A DNA stretch of 64,000 bases, taken from Salinimonas profundi (GTDB lineage Bacteria > Pseudomonadota > Gammaproteobacteria > Enterobacterales > Alteromonadaceae). Position 1 is the first letter of the stretch. The number at the start of each line of letters is the position of its first letter. The stretch is from NCBI RefSeq assembly GCF_014750655.1, contig NZ_JABBXD010000001.1, positions 729,102-793,101 of the forward strand. The letters run 5' to 3'. Below are positions 27,873-36,053 of the stretch, one piece after another. The position numbers and the translations under genes were made by a program. Below the pieces are notes generated by a model. The model was not told the DNA's origin. It saw nothing but the letters and a program-made list of their open reading frames with translations, and searched no databases.

Positions 27873-27895
27873 TACTTCAAAGTACACGTGTACTT
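27873..27895 (-). promoter_or_regulatory. Two overlapping hairpins in the riboswitch expression platform
   Basis: AAGTACACGTGTACTT (27880-27895) and TACTTCAAAGTA (27873-27884) are inverted repeats that share bases, so they cannot both form. They sit between the aptamer and the AAGGAT ribosome site (27858-27863), where a switch would act. Confidence 0.5.
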
Positions 27896-27973
27896 ACATA
27901 ATTAATTCGGATAAAAACAAAGATGACGCTGCAAAAGCTCAAGATGACCAGCTTCCAAACTGGCTTCTTACTT

Positions 27974-28055
27974 AGGTAACCCCACTATCTGCAATCCGAT
28001 GCAGACTGGTGGCTTTGCGTCCAGACCTCACGATCTGTTTGCCTTTATCTGTGTG
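27974..28055 (-). ncRNA. Cyclic di-GMP-I (GEMM-I) riboswitch aptamer
   Basis: Read on the minus strand the element contains the family's conserved blocks in order: AAGGCAAAC, stem CAGATC/GGTCTG closed by a GNRA loop (GTGA), the near-invariant GGACGCAAAGCCAC, a second stem CTGCA/TGCAG, and the closing GTGGGGTTACC. All spacings fit GEMM-I. It lies about 120 bases before the ATG of the PKD lipoprotein gene and just after a good promoter. Whether ligand turns the gene on or off depends on the downstream hairpins and cannot be settled by eye. Confidence 0.94.
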
Positions 28056-28056
28056 T

Positions 28057-28075
28057 CATCAACAGGGCGTTGATG
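28057..28075 (-). promoter_or_regulatory. Hairpin at the 5' end of the riboswitch transcript
   Basis: CATCAAC and GTTGATG form perfect seven-base arms with a five-base loop between the predicted transcription start and the aptamer. It may protect the 5' end or aid aptamer folding. Confidence 0.45.
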
Positions 28076-28082
28076 CGAGCGA

Positions 28083-28111
28083 ATACTAGGCTAACGATTC
28101 AGGTTACGCAA
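28083..28111 (-). promoter_or_regulatory. Sigma-70 promoter of the riboswitch leader
   Basis: On the minus strand: -35 TTGCGT (28111-28106), 17-base spacer, -10 TAGTAT (28088-28083). The start site would fall near 28076, about 20 bases before the aptamer. Confidence 0.65.
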
Positions 28112-28183
28112 CCAGTAAAAATTAAAAAACCACATCTAAATAGTAATTCTATTAATTTTCATACCCTTATATAAAATTAAATT

Positions 28184-29464
28184 TTACTGTGGTCTGATCT
28201 CTTCCGCGTCTTTGTCTTCGGTAACTAATAATTGTTCTTGCGCAATATCCTCTTCAATACGGGGATCGAGTGTCGCTGCCAGCGGTGATTGTGTAACATC
28301 TGAGGCACTGACGACATAATCAGAATGCGCCATCCGTTCAGCGTTCTGACGACTGTTAATCAGTGTAAGTGCGGCAAACATCATGGCACAGAGAACGGCA
28401 ATAGCACCGTAGAGTGCCTGATGCCCGAAAAGTGTCATTACCTGTGCCAATACCACTGAGCCGATTCCGGCGCCAGCACCAAAAACAACCAGTAATGCTG
28501 CTGATACACCGACGCGCTCGTCATCACTAACACGGGAGTTTGCCAGTGCAGAGGCCAGTGGATAGAGCGTGAATGCAAACGTCCCGAAAAGATAGGTCAG
28601 TGCCAGCATGTGTGCCTGACTCAAATTTTCCATCATGAATGCCGCGCCTACGAACAACAACGCTAAGGCGTTGAATCGCAGTAGTAAGCTTCGGCGCACC
28701 TTGTCTGAAAGTGCCCCCATCGGCCACTGTGCTACCAACCCGGCAATAATTGACACTGACATGAATATTGCAATGCCTTGTGCATCAAAGCCGGCCTGAC
28801 TGGCGAAAACCGGCGCCAGGCCATAAAAACTTCCATTGATAATACCGGCAAATGCCATCGCGGTAAGCGATTGGGGCACTATTTTAAAATAGCTGAACAT
28901 ACCAACCTGTAATGGCTTGAGCGGTTTGGGGTGGATGCGTCGGGTCAATGCTATTGGCACGATGCCCACGGATACTACAAAACAGACCAAAAACAATGGC
29001 GCATAACCCAGCTCAGGAAACCGTGATAACACCAATTGACCAACGACTGTCCCAAGATAAGAAGTAATCATGTAAACGGAAAAGACCCGGCCGCGCTGCT
29101 CATGATTGGCCTGCTCGTTTAGCCAGCTTTCCAGGATCATAAAATTGCACATCATTCCAATGCCCACTACCAGCCTGAGTGCCAGCCAGATATACAGATT
29201 ATCAACCACACCATGGAGTGATACACAGGCAGTCACTGCCGCTGTACAAGCGGCGAATGAGCGAATATGACCTACTGACTTTATCAGGTAGTAACCGATT
29301 TTTGCGCCAAACAGAAGCCCCAGGTAGTACAAGCCTGTCAGTGCACCAATCCATATCGTAGACACGCTTTTCTGACCCAGGTACAGCGCCAGATAAGTAG
29401 TGAGCAACCCCATTCCGCCAACCAGAAAAAAGTTGGCAATGTATAAAGAAATAAACGCGCGCAA
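28184..29464 (-). CDS. MFS transporter, YcaD-like
   Basis: A 426-residue major facilitator with about twelve membrane helices. The N-terminal half has the GALTGLYYLGLLFGAK pattern and the loop region WLNEQANHEQRGRVFSVYM, both characteristic of the YcaD/UMF-type subgroup; the second half contains PMGALSDKVRRSLLLR. The C-terminal cytosolic tail is acidic and about 45 residues long. Substrate unknown; the subgroup has been linked to purine or sugar-like compounds only loosely. It stands alone between the riboswitch gene and the DUF3313 lipoprotein. Confidence 0.88.
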   Translation of the reverse strand: MRAFISLYIANFFLVGGMGLLTTYLALYLGQKSVSTIWIGALTGLYYLGLLFGAKIGYYLIKSVGHIRSFAACTAAVTACVSLHGVVDNLYIWLALRLVVGIGMMCNFMILESWLNEQANHEQRGRVFSVYMITSYLGTVVGQLVLSRFPELGYAPLFLVCFVVSVGIVPIALTRRIHPKPLKPLQVGMFSYFKIVPQSLTAMAFAGIINGSFYGLAPVFASQAGFDAQGIAIFMSVSIIAGLVAQWPMGALSDKVRRSLLLRFNALALLFVGAAFMMENLSQAHMLALTYLFGTFAFTLYPLASALANSRVSDDERVGVSAALLVVFGAGAGIGSVVLAQVMTLFGHQALYGAIAVLCAMMFAALTLINSRQNAERMAHSDYVVSASDVTQSPLAATLDPRIEEDIAQEQLLVTEDKDAEEIRPQ

Positions 29465-29618
29465 TCAGAATAACCCTTTAAACATACATTATGCGGAAAG
29501 ATAGACTGGTTTCACCTTGTACCGCAAAGTTTTTTAATACCTTTTGTCCCGTTGTTTAATCCCCTGCGCACAGTTAATCCTGACCATATAAAGACTATCG
29601 CGGCGTTTTCAGCAGGAC

Positions 29619-30320
29619 TTAAGGTTGCATACGCAATGCGTTAAACCCGGTTAAAAACTCATCGGCCCAGCGATTCACAACACGTTTTGCATCTGCGGTA
29701 TTGCTTGCCCGGGTAGACCACTCCAGATACATATCCTCTCTGTCTTCAAGATCTTCTATCCATCTGGCCAGAATTTCACCGCTCGTGGCATCATAGATTT
29801 CCAGATACATGGTCAGGCTACCTGACGAGCGCACATAAGTACGGTTTATTCCGGTGGTATTGATGTCCGGCGCACTGACATCCAGGTTGATGACATTGGG
29901 CTTTATCAGAAGCGTGTTATTGTCTGGCTGCGAAGTAATGGTCATGCCCGGCACATCAGCAAGTCGCTCAGTTACAGCCTGATCGACAATATTCCCCATC
30001 CGCTCACGGATAGCTTCCATATCTGCAGGCCGGATCCTGCCGGCGCGATGGTCACTGTTATAGTCCCGCTCCCAGTTTTTCCTGAACGCCACATGACTGG
30101 GCTCAACAATGATCTTGTCATAACGCTGCCAATTCAGGTCCTGCTTGATCTGAAGCTGTGAATTTCTGTCAGATTTTTGTGTCATCAACCCATCGTGCGT
30201 TAATTCACCGCGAACAGGCTGGTCGGCGGGAATCCCGGAGCAGGCTGAAAGGCTCATCAGCCCCCAGACCAATAAAAAATACCAGGGTATCGGCGTTTGT
30301 CTAAGCGTAAATGTATACAT
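29619..30320 (-). CDS. DUF3313 family lipoprotein
   Basis: A 233-residue lipoprotein with a hydrophobic leader ending in the lipobox LSAC. The rest fits DUF3313: LNWQRYDKIIVEPSHVAF, a central TITSQPDNNTLLIKPNVINLD and a C-terminal ARWIEDLEDRE...VNRWADEF segment. Family members are outer-membrane-associated with unknown function. The gene stands alone; nothing nearby suggests a partner. Confidence 0.85.
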   Translation of the reverse strand: MYTFTLRQTPIPWYFLLVWGLMSLSACSGIPADQPVRGELTHDGLMTQKSDRNSQLQIKQDLNWQRYDKIIVEPSHVAFRKNWERDYNSDHRAGRIRPADMEAIRERMGNIVDQAVTERLADVPGMTITSQPDNNTLLIKPNVINLDVSAPDINTTGINRTYVRSSGSLTMYLEIYDATSGEILARWIEDLEDREDMYLEWSTRASNTADAKRVVNRWADEFLTGFNALRMQP

Positions 30321-30722
30321 AAGTCACTCCAAAGCAATTGTAAGAACAACAATGGCAGATATCAGTAAAAGTATAGTGAATATACTGAGCAGATAATGCT
30401 GGTGATAAGCGCGTACGACAGGTAGCTTATGCGACCGGGCAAAAAATCCCTTTTCAGTACGTCATACATAAGTTGTCAGATGGCGCTATCCTCAGCTGAC
30501 AACTATCTCAAGGCTATTATTCAAATTACCAAATCGAGATGTAGGAAAAAATGCATTGCCCGTGACACTTCCCAGGCTCAGAACAATCACAGATCCCTTG
30601 GTTATTACCAAACATACAGGCGGATTACTCTATACTGATAATAGCGTAAGACATCGAAAAGCGGTCAGCTTCTTTTTTAACTAACGGACCTGCCAGCCTT
30701 ACCGTGGCTTTACCTTTCCTTT

Positions 30723-30756
30723 ATGGCGGTCATACATATATGGCGGTCATACATAA
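30723..30756. repeat. Two tandem copies of a 17-base unit
   Basis: ATGGCGGTCATACATAT (30723-30739) is followed at once by ATGGCGGTCATACATAA (30740-30756). They differ only in the last base. No function is evident. Confidence 0.8.
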
Positions 30757-30933
30757 ATAAGTCAGCATCTTCCTGCGATCACGTTCGCCCTTTTGTATTT
30801 CACGAGGCCGACAAACCCGTATAGGTCTTTCACGCTAATAATTGCACAAGATCAAATAAGGGATTATCAAAGCCACAATAGGCATGCGAACGCATTAAGC
30901 GCTATAGCGCTTAAAAACCAAACAAAAAAATGC

Positions 30934-30962
30934 TTGCATGTTTATTTATACAGTACTACTGT
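30934..30962 (+). promoter_or_regulatory. Candidate promoter of the SulA-like gene
   Basis: TTGCAT (30934-30939), a 17-base spacer and TACTGT (30957-30962). The -10 region lies inside a perfect inverted repeat ATACAGTA-C-TACTGTAT (30948-30964) that resembles LexA half-sites. Confidence 0.5.
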
Positions 30963-30971
30963 ATACACATA

Positions 30972-30987
30972 CTGTATAAACAAACAG
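30972..30987 (+). promoter_or_regulatory. lexA box: LexA (SOS) box
   Basis: CTGT-ATAAACAA-ACAG is an exact match to the gammaproteobacterial CTGT-N8-ACAG consensus. It lies eight bases before the ATG and covers the ribosome site. A near-copy, CTGT-N8-ACTG, is at 30959-30974. Confidence 0.85.
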
Positions 30988-30995
30988 GTGTCGAT

Positions 30996-31346
30996 ATGAA
31001 CACACAAGGTCGCAATGAGTTCCAATTACCTCTGCCTTTGGATAGTGGCGTCGTTCCGCAACCCAGACCTCGCAGCTGGCGCTACCTTTTAGCTGAAACT
31101 ATTGGTTTTTCTAAAGACATTGAAGATGGCATCCGTATTCAAAAGCCGGCAAGAGCAAAACTGGCTGCATGGCTTATCAGACTGATTCAGTGTGGCCAGT
31201 GTGAAACGATTTACGTGGAAAATCTTTCTCTTACAAAAAGCGAGAAAAAACGTATTGATGCGCTGTGCGAGTCGCGGTCGGTCTCCGTCATTAATATCTC
31301 GGTAAATAGAGACGGCGCAAAGAATATTGTGGTGGGTCCGTGGTAA
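30996..31346 (+). CDS. sulA: SulA-like SOS cell-division inhibitor
   Basis: A 116-residue cytosolic protein from the ATG at 30996; a longer upstream reading would run through the operator. The central part (KLAAWLIRLIQCGQCETIYVE, then LSLTKSEKKRIDALCESRS) matches the SulA core in which a helix follows an ARxG-like segment and a short strand. It is shorter than E. coli SulA (169 residues), lacking most of the N-terminal extension. SulA binds FtsZ and halts septation after DNA damage. The perfect LexA box overlapping the translation start supports the call strongly; sequence similarity alone is moderate. Confidence 0.78.
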   Translation: MNTQGRNEFQLPLPLDSGVVPQPRPRSWRYLLAETIGFSKDIEDGIRIQKPARAKLAAWLIRLIQCGQCETIYVENLSLTKSEKKRIDALCESRSVSVINISVNRDGAKNIVVGPW

Positions 31347-31416
31347 CGCCTCTGCATCGATACGGATGATACAACACGTTATACTGTACGCCTTAATGCA
31401 ATAAAACGTAAACCTT

Positions 31417-31884
31417 ATGAATTGTTATTGTTGTTCAGGTGTCGCTTTTACAAAATGCTGCGCTCCCCTGGTAGAAAGAAAAAAGTCAGCCGAATCAGCT
31501 GAAGCGCTCATGCGATCGAGATTTACAGCATACTGTCTGGGTGACTATCAGTATATCTTCGATACCTATACGACTGCACAAAAAAAGGACCTGAGCGTTG
31601 AATCATTGGCTAAAAGCGCCAGTGGCACAAAATGGTTTGCCCTGAACGCGCGTCCAGTGGCAGGTACTGATAGCTACGTGGAGTTTTCAGCCTATTATTT
31701 TGAAAACAAAAAAACCGGCGTATTACACGAAACCTCTCAATTTGTTTTTGAAAATAATGCATGGCGTTACGACACCGGCACTATTCACCCCGATACTGGC
31801 ACGATTAAAATTGGTCGCAATGATCACTGTCCCTGTGGAAGCGGTAAAAAATTTAAACAGTGCTGCATGAAACTCACTGCCTGA
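31417..31884 (+). CDS. YchJ-family protein with SEC-C motif
   Basis: A 155-residue protein of the YchJ (UPF0225) family. It has cysteine clusters at both ends: [16 protein letters not shown] at the start and the SEC-C zinc motif [18 protein letters not shown] at the end. The middle is an NTF2-like domain ([17 protein letters not shown]). SEC-C motifs bind zinc and often nucleic acid or ribosome-linked partners; the biological role is unknown. It follows the SulA-like gene by 70 bases on the same strand but probably has its own promoter. Confidence 0.9.
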   Translation: MNCYCCSGVAFTKCCAPLVERKKSAESAEALMRSRFTAYCLGDYQYIFDTYTTAQKKDLSVESLAKSASGTKWFALNARPVAGTDSYVEFSAYYFENKKTGVLHETSQFVFENNAWRYDTGTIHPDTGTIKIGRNDHCPCGSGKKFKQCCMKLTA

Positions 31885-32448
31885 TAGGCGTTTTTATCTT
31901 TTAAGCAGAACAGACCGTCGCGAAATTACCGGCCGTTTATTATGGCTATAGCCATGAGTGCGATATAAGCTGAAACATATAGTAATGGAAAGTTACAACC
32001 TTATCGCGACGTCAGCGTCTATCAATTTTCTATTTTCAGGATAATGTAAAAACAACAGTGTTTTTCATATAGGCAGTTTCACATAGCCACCTCCGCTATG
32101 TTTTTTACCCTAGCGCGACTAATCTTTATGCGATGCATCTTGATTACCATGACAGACGTTTGTGACGCTTATTCTTTGCAGTAACCCGCCCCAAACGTTA
32201 CGCCCCTCTAAATGGTTTTACTTTTTTCCTCTTTAGGTCGCATTCTGGCGGAAGTTGTTCAATCAGATCAATGATGAGAGGCTTGTGCCAGCCAGGTCGC
32301 TTTGGCAGTCAGCGGGAAATCCCATCGGGCGTCATATACCCGGCTGACATGTCATATAGCGCAATAGCCTGATCCTCTGACCTGCTAATGAAGAATTAGA
32401 GTTACACCCCTTTGATAAAATCGTTGAACAATTCAGCAGGAGATCTTT
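31885..32448. other. Intergenic region with an isolated terminator
   Basis: These 564 bases carry no open frame worth calling. An intrinsic terminator sits at 32081-32106, almost 200 bases after the preceding stop, which is far for that gene and could mark the end of a small RNA. Confidence 0.45.
32081..32106 (+). terminator. Isolated intrinsic terminator
   Basis: ACATAGC (32081-32087) and GCTATGT (32095-32101) around a seven-base loop, followed by a run of T to 32106. Confidence 0.7.
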
Positions 32449-33084
32449 ATGAGTCATATTCTAGTGATTGGTGCCAGTGGACAAATTGGTAAGCAAGCGA
32501 CAGAAAAACTACTGGATGCCGGACACACAGTCACTGCGCTAGTTCGCAACAAAGACAAACTTTCCGATGTAACTGCAGATAACCTGAACATTTATGAAGG
32601 CGATCTGGAGCAGGACTTTTCAGGTGCATTCAAGGGCTGTGACACAGTAGTCTTTTGCGCCGGCTCTGGCGCTAATACCGGCCCTGATAAAACCCTTCTT
32701 ATCGACCTTTGGGCGGCCAGAAACGCGGTCGAATACGCCAGGCAATACAACATAAAACAGTTTGTTATGGTCAGCTCAGTAGGCTCTGATGATCCGGATG
32801 CCATAGACTCCCCCATCAAACCTTACCTGGTAGCCAAGCACATGGCAGATGAGCATTTACGAAACAGCGATGTGCCTTATACCATTCTTCGTCCAGGTTC
32901 TTTAACTGACGAAGCGGGCACAGAGTATGTTCAGGAGCTACTGCCAGGGGATGAAGATAAGCGCGAGATACCCCGGGAAGATGTGGCCACCGCCATTGTC
33001 TACAGTATCGATAATGAAAAGGCGCTAAACCGAATTTATGGTCTGTTCAAAGGTGATCAACCACTGAAGTCGGTTATTCAATAA
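32449..33084 (+). CDS. NAD(P)-binding oxidoreductase-like protein (atypical SDR, NmrA/YwnB-like)
   Basis: A 211-residue single-domain Rossmann protein. The dinucleotide motif VIGASGQIGKQ is at the N terminus, followed by LVRNKDKL, which favours NADP(H), then DTVVFCAGSG and the YxxxK-like segment near KPYLVAKHMADE. The C-terminal IPREDVATAIVYSID is typical of the NmrA-like/atypical SDR group (YwnB, YhfK). Members often act as flavin or NADPH reductases or redox sensors; the substrate here is unknown. A bidirectional terminator follows. Confidence 0.87.
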   Translation: MSHILVIGASGQIGKQATEKLLDAGHTVTALVRNKDKLSDVTADNLNIYEGDLEQDFSGAFKGCDTVVFCAGSGANTGPDKTLLIDLWAARNAVEYARQYNIKQFVMVSSVGSDDPDAIDSPIKPYLVAKHMADEHLRNSDVPYTILRPGSLTDEAGTEYVQELLPGDEDKREIPREDVATAIVYSIDNEKALNRIYGLFKGDQPLKSVIQ

Positions 33085-33093
33085 CTTAATCAA

Positions 33094-33125
33094 CCTTAGC
33101 CACTTTCAGTGATAAGTGGCTAAGG
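33094..33125. terminator. Bidirectional terminator between convergent genes
   Basis: Twelve-base perfect arms CCTTAGCCACTT (33094-33105) and AAGTGGCTAAGG (33114-33125) around an eight-base loop. The right arm overlaps the stop codon of the minus-strand gene. Confidence 0.75.
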
Positions 33126-33680
33126 TATCACAGGTTGCGTGATCCAGTTACCGTCTTTATCCTGCCAGTGCTTTTCACGGTATTGTGGATTCCCCTGCAA
33201 AGAAAGGTAGTCGACAGCCTGAATTTTAAACTTCATTACACAAAAGTGTTCGGGCGGTTGCGACATATCCTGATTTACCCGCAGAGGTGCATCGTTTTGT
33301 CTGACGGATGCAGGCCTCCCCCAGAAGTATTGCTTGCGACCAGCATCAGATAACTTACTCCAATGCTTATTGATAAGCGCCGGATCATTATCCCGCGTCA
33401 GACATGTGCCGCATACGGTAAATCGGTATTGTTCGCGCGTTTTGGAAAAGTACCAACATATCGAAGCCAGGGGCTGATGGGACAACGACGTCCACTTGCC
33501 CGAGCGTGTATCTGAGACAATAATCAAAGAATAATCTGCATCATCCAGATGACGAAAAACGACGGTCCGGTTTTCCGGAACGCCATCCCTGTCGATTGTA
33601 GCCAACTGAAAATAACGACTTTCAGGTTGATTTCTGGTCTGATGTAAACTCTTGGTCAGACGCTGGTTCCATGCTGGCAT
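33120..33680 (-). CDS. Pyridoxamine-phosphate-oxidase-like FMN-binding protein
   Basis: A 186-residue protein of the Pyridox_oxase_2/Alr4036-like group. The pattern is PESRYFQLATIDRDGVPENRTVVFR, SLIIVSDTRSGKWTSLSHQPLASICWYF and a C-terminal WVQP-like block (here WITQPVIP). The fold is an FMN-binding split barrel. True PNPOx (PdxH) makes pyridoxal phosphate; this divergent subgroup is not proven to do so. It ends 13 bases before tatD begins in the reading direction and could be co-transcribed with the upstream minus-strand cluster. Confidence 0.85.
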   Translation of the reverse strand: MPAWNQRLTKSLHQTRNQPESRYFQLATIDRDGVPENRTVVFRHLDDADYSLIIVSDTRSGKWTSLSHQPLASICWYFSKTREQYRFTVCGTCLTRDNDPALINKHWSKLSDAGRKQYFWGRPASVRQNDAPLRVNQDMSQPPEHFCVMKFKIQAVDYLSLQGNPQYREKHWQDKDGNWITQPVIP

Positions 33681-33692
33681 ATCATTCCTTAA

Positions 33693-34466
33693 TTACGCGT
33701 GCGTAATCTGATCGAAAAGACGATAAAAGTTTTGGGTTGTCGCCTGCGCGAGCGCCTCAACACTGACGCCTTTCAACTCGGCGATGAATTCAGCAACTTC
33801 AACCACATACCCGGGTTGATTGCTTTTACCGCGATGCGGCACCGGTGCCAGCCAAGGAGAGTCTGTCTCAATCAACAAGCGGTCCAGAGGCACTGCTTTT
33901 ACAACCTCTCTGAGTGACTCAGCAGAGTTAAACGTAACAATGCCGGAAATTGAAATATAAAAGCCCAGATCGATGGCCGCTTCAGCCATCTCTAAAGACT
34001 CGGTAAAACAATGCAATACTCCCTTCGTACCGGGATCTTTATATTCGCGCAGTAATGCAATCGTATCTTCCCGGGCATCACGGGTATGGATTATCAGTGG
34101 TTTGTTTAACACATTGGCGACCTTAATGTGGTCGATAAAAGATTGTCGTTGTACTTCCTGCGTATCAGCGCTGTAAAAATAATCCAGACCGGTCTCACCA
34201 ATTGCAACCACTTCTGGTTTTGATGCTTTTTGTAAAAGCTGTTCATAGCTACATGCATCTTCCTGATGTAGCGGGTGCACACCGCAAGATACCGACACAT
34301 CGTCAAATGCCCGGACTTTTTCAAACATGGCATCAAAGTCTTTGACTGAAACACTGACACATAGAAAATGCTCAACGCCTCTGTTGCGCGCAAACTCCAG
34401 TGTTTCATTTAATGGCGTGTCGCCCTGTTCAAGACGATCAAGATGACAATGTGAATCTACAAACAA
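33693..34466 (-). CDS. ycfH: TatD-family metal-dependent hydrolase
   Basis: A 257-residue TIM-barrel hydrolase. Metal ligands are visible: HCHLD at the start, the Glu in GETGLDYFY, His in IHTRDARED, His in LHCFTES and Asp in IETDSPWLAP. TatD proteins are 3'-5' DNA exonucleases or D-aminoacyl-tRNA deacylase-like quality-control enzymes; this position after holB matches YcfH. A pilZ gene often found between holB and tatD in other gammaproteobacteria is absent. Confidence 0.93.
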   Translation of the reverse strand: MFVDSHCHLDRLEQGDTPLNETLEFARNRGVEHFLCVSVSVKDFDAMFEKVRAFDDVSVSCGVHPLHQEDACSYEQLLQKASKPEVVAIGETGLDYFYSADTQEVQRQSFIDHIKVANVLNKPLIIHTRDAREDTIALLREYKDPGTKGVLHCFTESLEMAEAAIDLGFYISISGIVTFNSAESLREVVKAVPLDRLLIETDSPWLAPVPHRGKSNQPGYVVEVAEFIAELKGVSVEALAQATTQNFYRLFDQITHA

Positions 34467-34528
34467 AATAACCTCGCATAGTGTTTCTGATAGGGTTGGG
34501 CAGTAACTTGAGTAATTGGTTCCGTATC

Positions 34529-35428
34529 TTATACCGAACTGGCGGGCCGTTTTATTTCGGCCAGAACACCACTCAGGATCATAATTTTATTAACGCCGGG
34601 GTTCTGCAATGCCTGGTGGGCATGAATACAGGTTTTGTACAGTTTGAAAAACGCCGGGCTATTATATTGGATAAACGTTTGATGGGCGTATTGCTGTAGC
34701 CAATCAACAATTGTGGCTGCTGACGCCTGCCACTCAGTGGCCAGTGTCACCGCATCAGCAGTCCCGCTGAGCAACTGTTCAAGCCCTTCCTGATAGCTTG
34801 GATAGCTGATACCGGCGGCGTTATCTTCCAGTGCTGCCTGTACCCGAAGCGGAGCGCCGGCGTAGGCTTCCAGTAATGCAGCATTTACGTCGGTCAAACC
34901 TTGCTCAGATAACCATGCCAGTGCCACTTCCTGATGCGGTCTGGACAGTACGTGCTTTTCACAGCGACTGATAATGGTGGGTAGTAAACGGTGCATTCTG
35001 TCAGTGACTAAAATGAGAAACGTGTTAGCCGTGGGCTCTTCCAGTGTTTTTAGCAGCGCATTAGCGGCTGACTCAGTCATCATGTCGGCACGCGGAATAA
35101 TAAGCACTTTATTACCACTTAGTTGTGATGTGGCACTCAATCGTCCTATCCCTTCCCGAATTTTATCTACACCAAGCTGTTTATCACTAACCAGCTCGCT
35201 GTAATCAGGATGGGTTTGTGCATCAAACAGCTGACAGGACTGACAGGCACCACAAAACCCGGCCTTGTTCGCGGATTTGCACAACAAGGTTTTCGCCAGC
35301 GTTTGAGCCAGTAACATCTTTCCAATGCCAGACTGACCGGTTAACAACAGGCCATGATGAAGTCGATTGGCTGCGTGACGCGTTACCAAACGCTGAAAAG
35401 TATGCTCGAACCAGGGTGGCATCAGCAT
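34529..35428 (-). CDS. holB: DNA polymerase III delta-prime subunit
   Basis: A 299-residue clamp-loader subunit. It has a P-loop-like GQSGIGKM at 31-38, a zinc-binding cysteine set (C50, C59, C62, C65), LEEPTANTFLILVTD and the SRC motif in IISRCEKHVL. Delta-prime lacks ATPase activity in E. coli and acts as the stator that supplies the arginine finger to gamma. It overlaps tmk by seven bases; an internal ATG at 35422 overlapping the tmk stop is an alternative start. Confidence 0.95.
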   Translation of the reverse strand: MLMPPWFEHTFQRLVTRHAANRLHHGLLLTGQSGIGKMLLAQTLAKTLLCKSANKAGFCGACQSCQLFDAQTHPDYSELVSDKQLGVDKIREGIGRLSATSQLSGNKVLIIPRADMMTESAANALLKTLEEPTANTFLILVTDRMHRLLPTIISRCEKHVLSRPHQEVALAWLSEQGLTDVNAALLEAYAGAPLRVQAALEDNAAGISYPSYQEGLEQLLSGTADAVTLATEWQASAATIVDWLQQYAHQTFIQYNSPAFFKLYKTCIHAHQALQNPGVNKIMILSGVLAEIKRPASSV

Positions 35429-36042
35429 TCCAGAAATGCCTTTATTCTGGCGATTACATCACGATGGACTAATTCCATCGACCGCATCGTATCAATGGTA
35501 ATTATGGTGTCGTCCGATGCTGCCAGCTCAAGATAGCGCTCACGGGTGCGCTTAAAAAACGCCATACCTTCCTGTTCAATACGATCTAACTCACCGCGGC
35601 CGCGGGCCCGTTGCAGTCCTGTTTCGGGAGTAACATCCAAATACAATGTCAGATCCGGCTTGAAGCCTTTAAGGGTAATCTGGCTCAGGGTCGCCATAAT
35701 CTCAGCATCAATCTGACGACCGCCGCCCTGATAGGCCTGTGAGGAAAGCTCATGTCTGTCACCCACTACCCACACGTTGTCATTCAGGGCCGGAAAGATT
35801 TTATTAATTAACAGCTGACGGCGCGCAGCATACATGAGCATCAGCTCGGTCTCCTGGGCAACCGTTTCGTCCCAGGGCTGTTTAACACACTCCCTTATCG
35901 CTTCGGCCATCGCGGTGCCACCCGGTTCACGCGTAGTCACGCAGCGATGGCCCGCCGCTTCAATGCAGTCGACCAGTAGTTGGATTACGGAACTTTTACC
36001 AGCGCCTTCCAGCCCTTCTACGACGATAAATTTACCACGCAT
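35422..36042 (-). CDS. tmk: Thymidylate kinase
   Basis: About 206 residues from the ATG at 36042 (MRGKFIVVEGLEGAGKSS, with AGG upstream). An ATG at 36057 overlapping the mltG stop as ATGA would add five residues. The P-loop GLEGAGKS, the TREPGGT dTMP loop and LID-region RGRGELDRIE define the enzyme, which phosphorylates dTMP to dTDP in the cytosol. It sits in a compact run mltG-tmk-holB, the usual gammaproteobacterial order. Confidence 0.95.
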   Translation of the reverse strand: MRGKFIVVEGLEGAGKSSVIQLLVDCIEAAGHRCVTTREPGGTAMAEAIRECVKQPWDETVAQETELMLMYAARRQLLINKIFPALNDNVWVVGDRHELSSQAYQGGGRQIDAEIMATLSQITLKGFKPDLTLYLDVTPETGLQRARGRGELDRIEQEGMAFFKRTRERYLELAASDDTIITIDTMRSMELVHRDVIARIKAFLEC

Positions 36043-36053
36043 AATACTGCCTA

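Larger units (their letters stand above)
30321..30995. other. Intergenic region with LexA-type sites and a short tandem repeat
   Basis: These 675 bases separate divergent genes. No open frame has a credible start or composition. The left end should carry the DUF3313 gene promoter. At 30723-30756 a 17-base unit (ATGGCGGTCATACATA plus one base) occurs twice in tandem. The right end holds the SulA-like gene's promoter and LexA sites. Confidence 0.6.

Noticed and set aside
30321-30995. Small plus-strand open frames upstream of the SulA-like gene
   Set aside because: They run through the promoter and LexA sites and have no domain; composition is non-coding.
33693-35428. Missing pilZ between holB and tatD as a deletion scar
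   Set aside because: E. coli also lacks pilZ here, and the 62-base gap shows no remnant.
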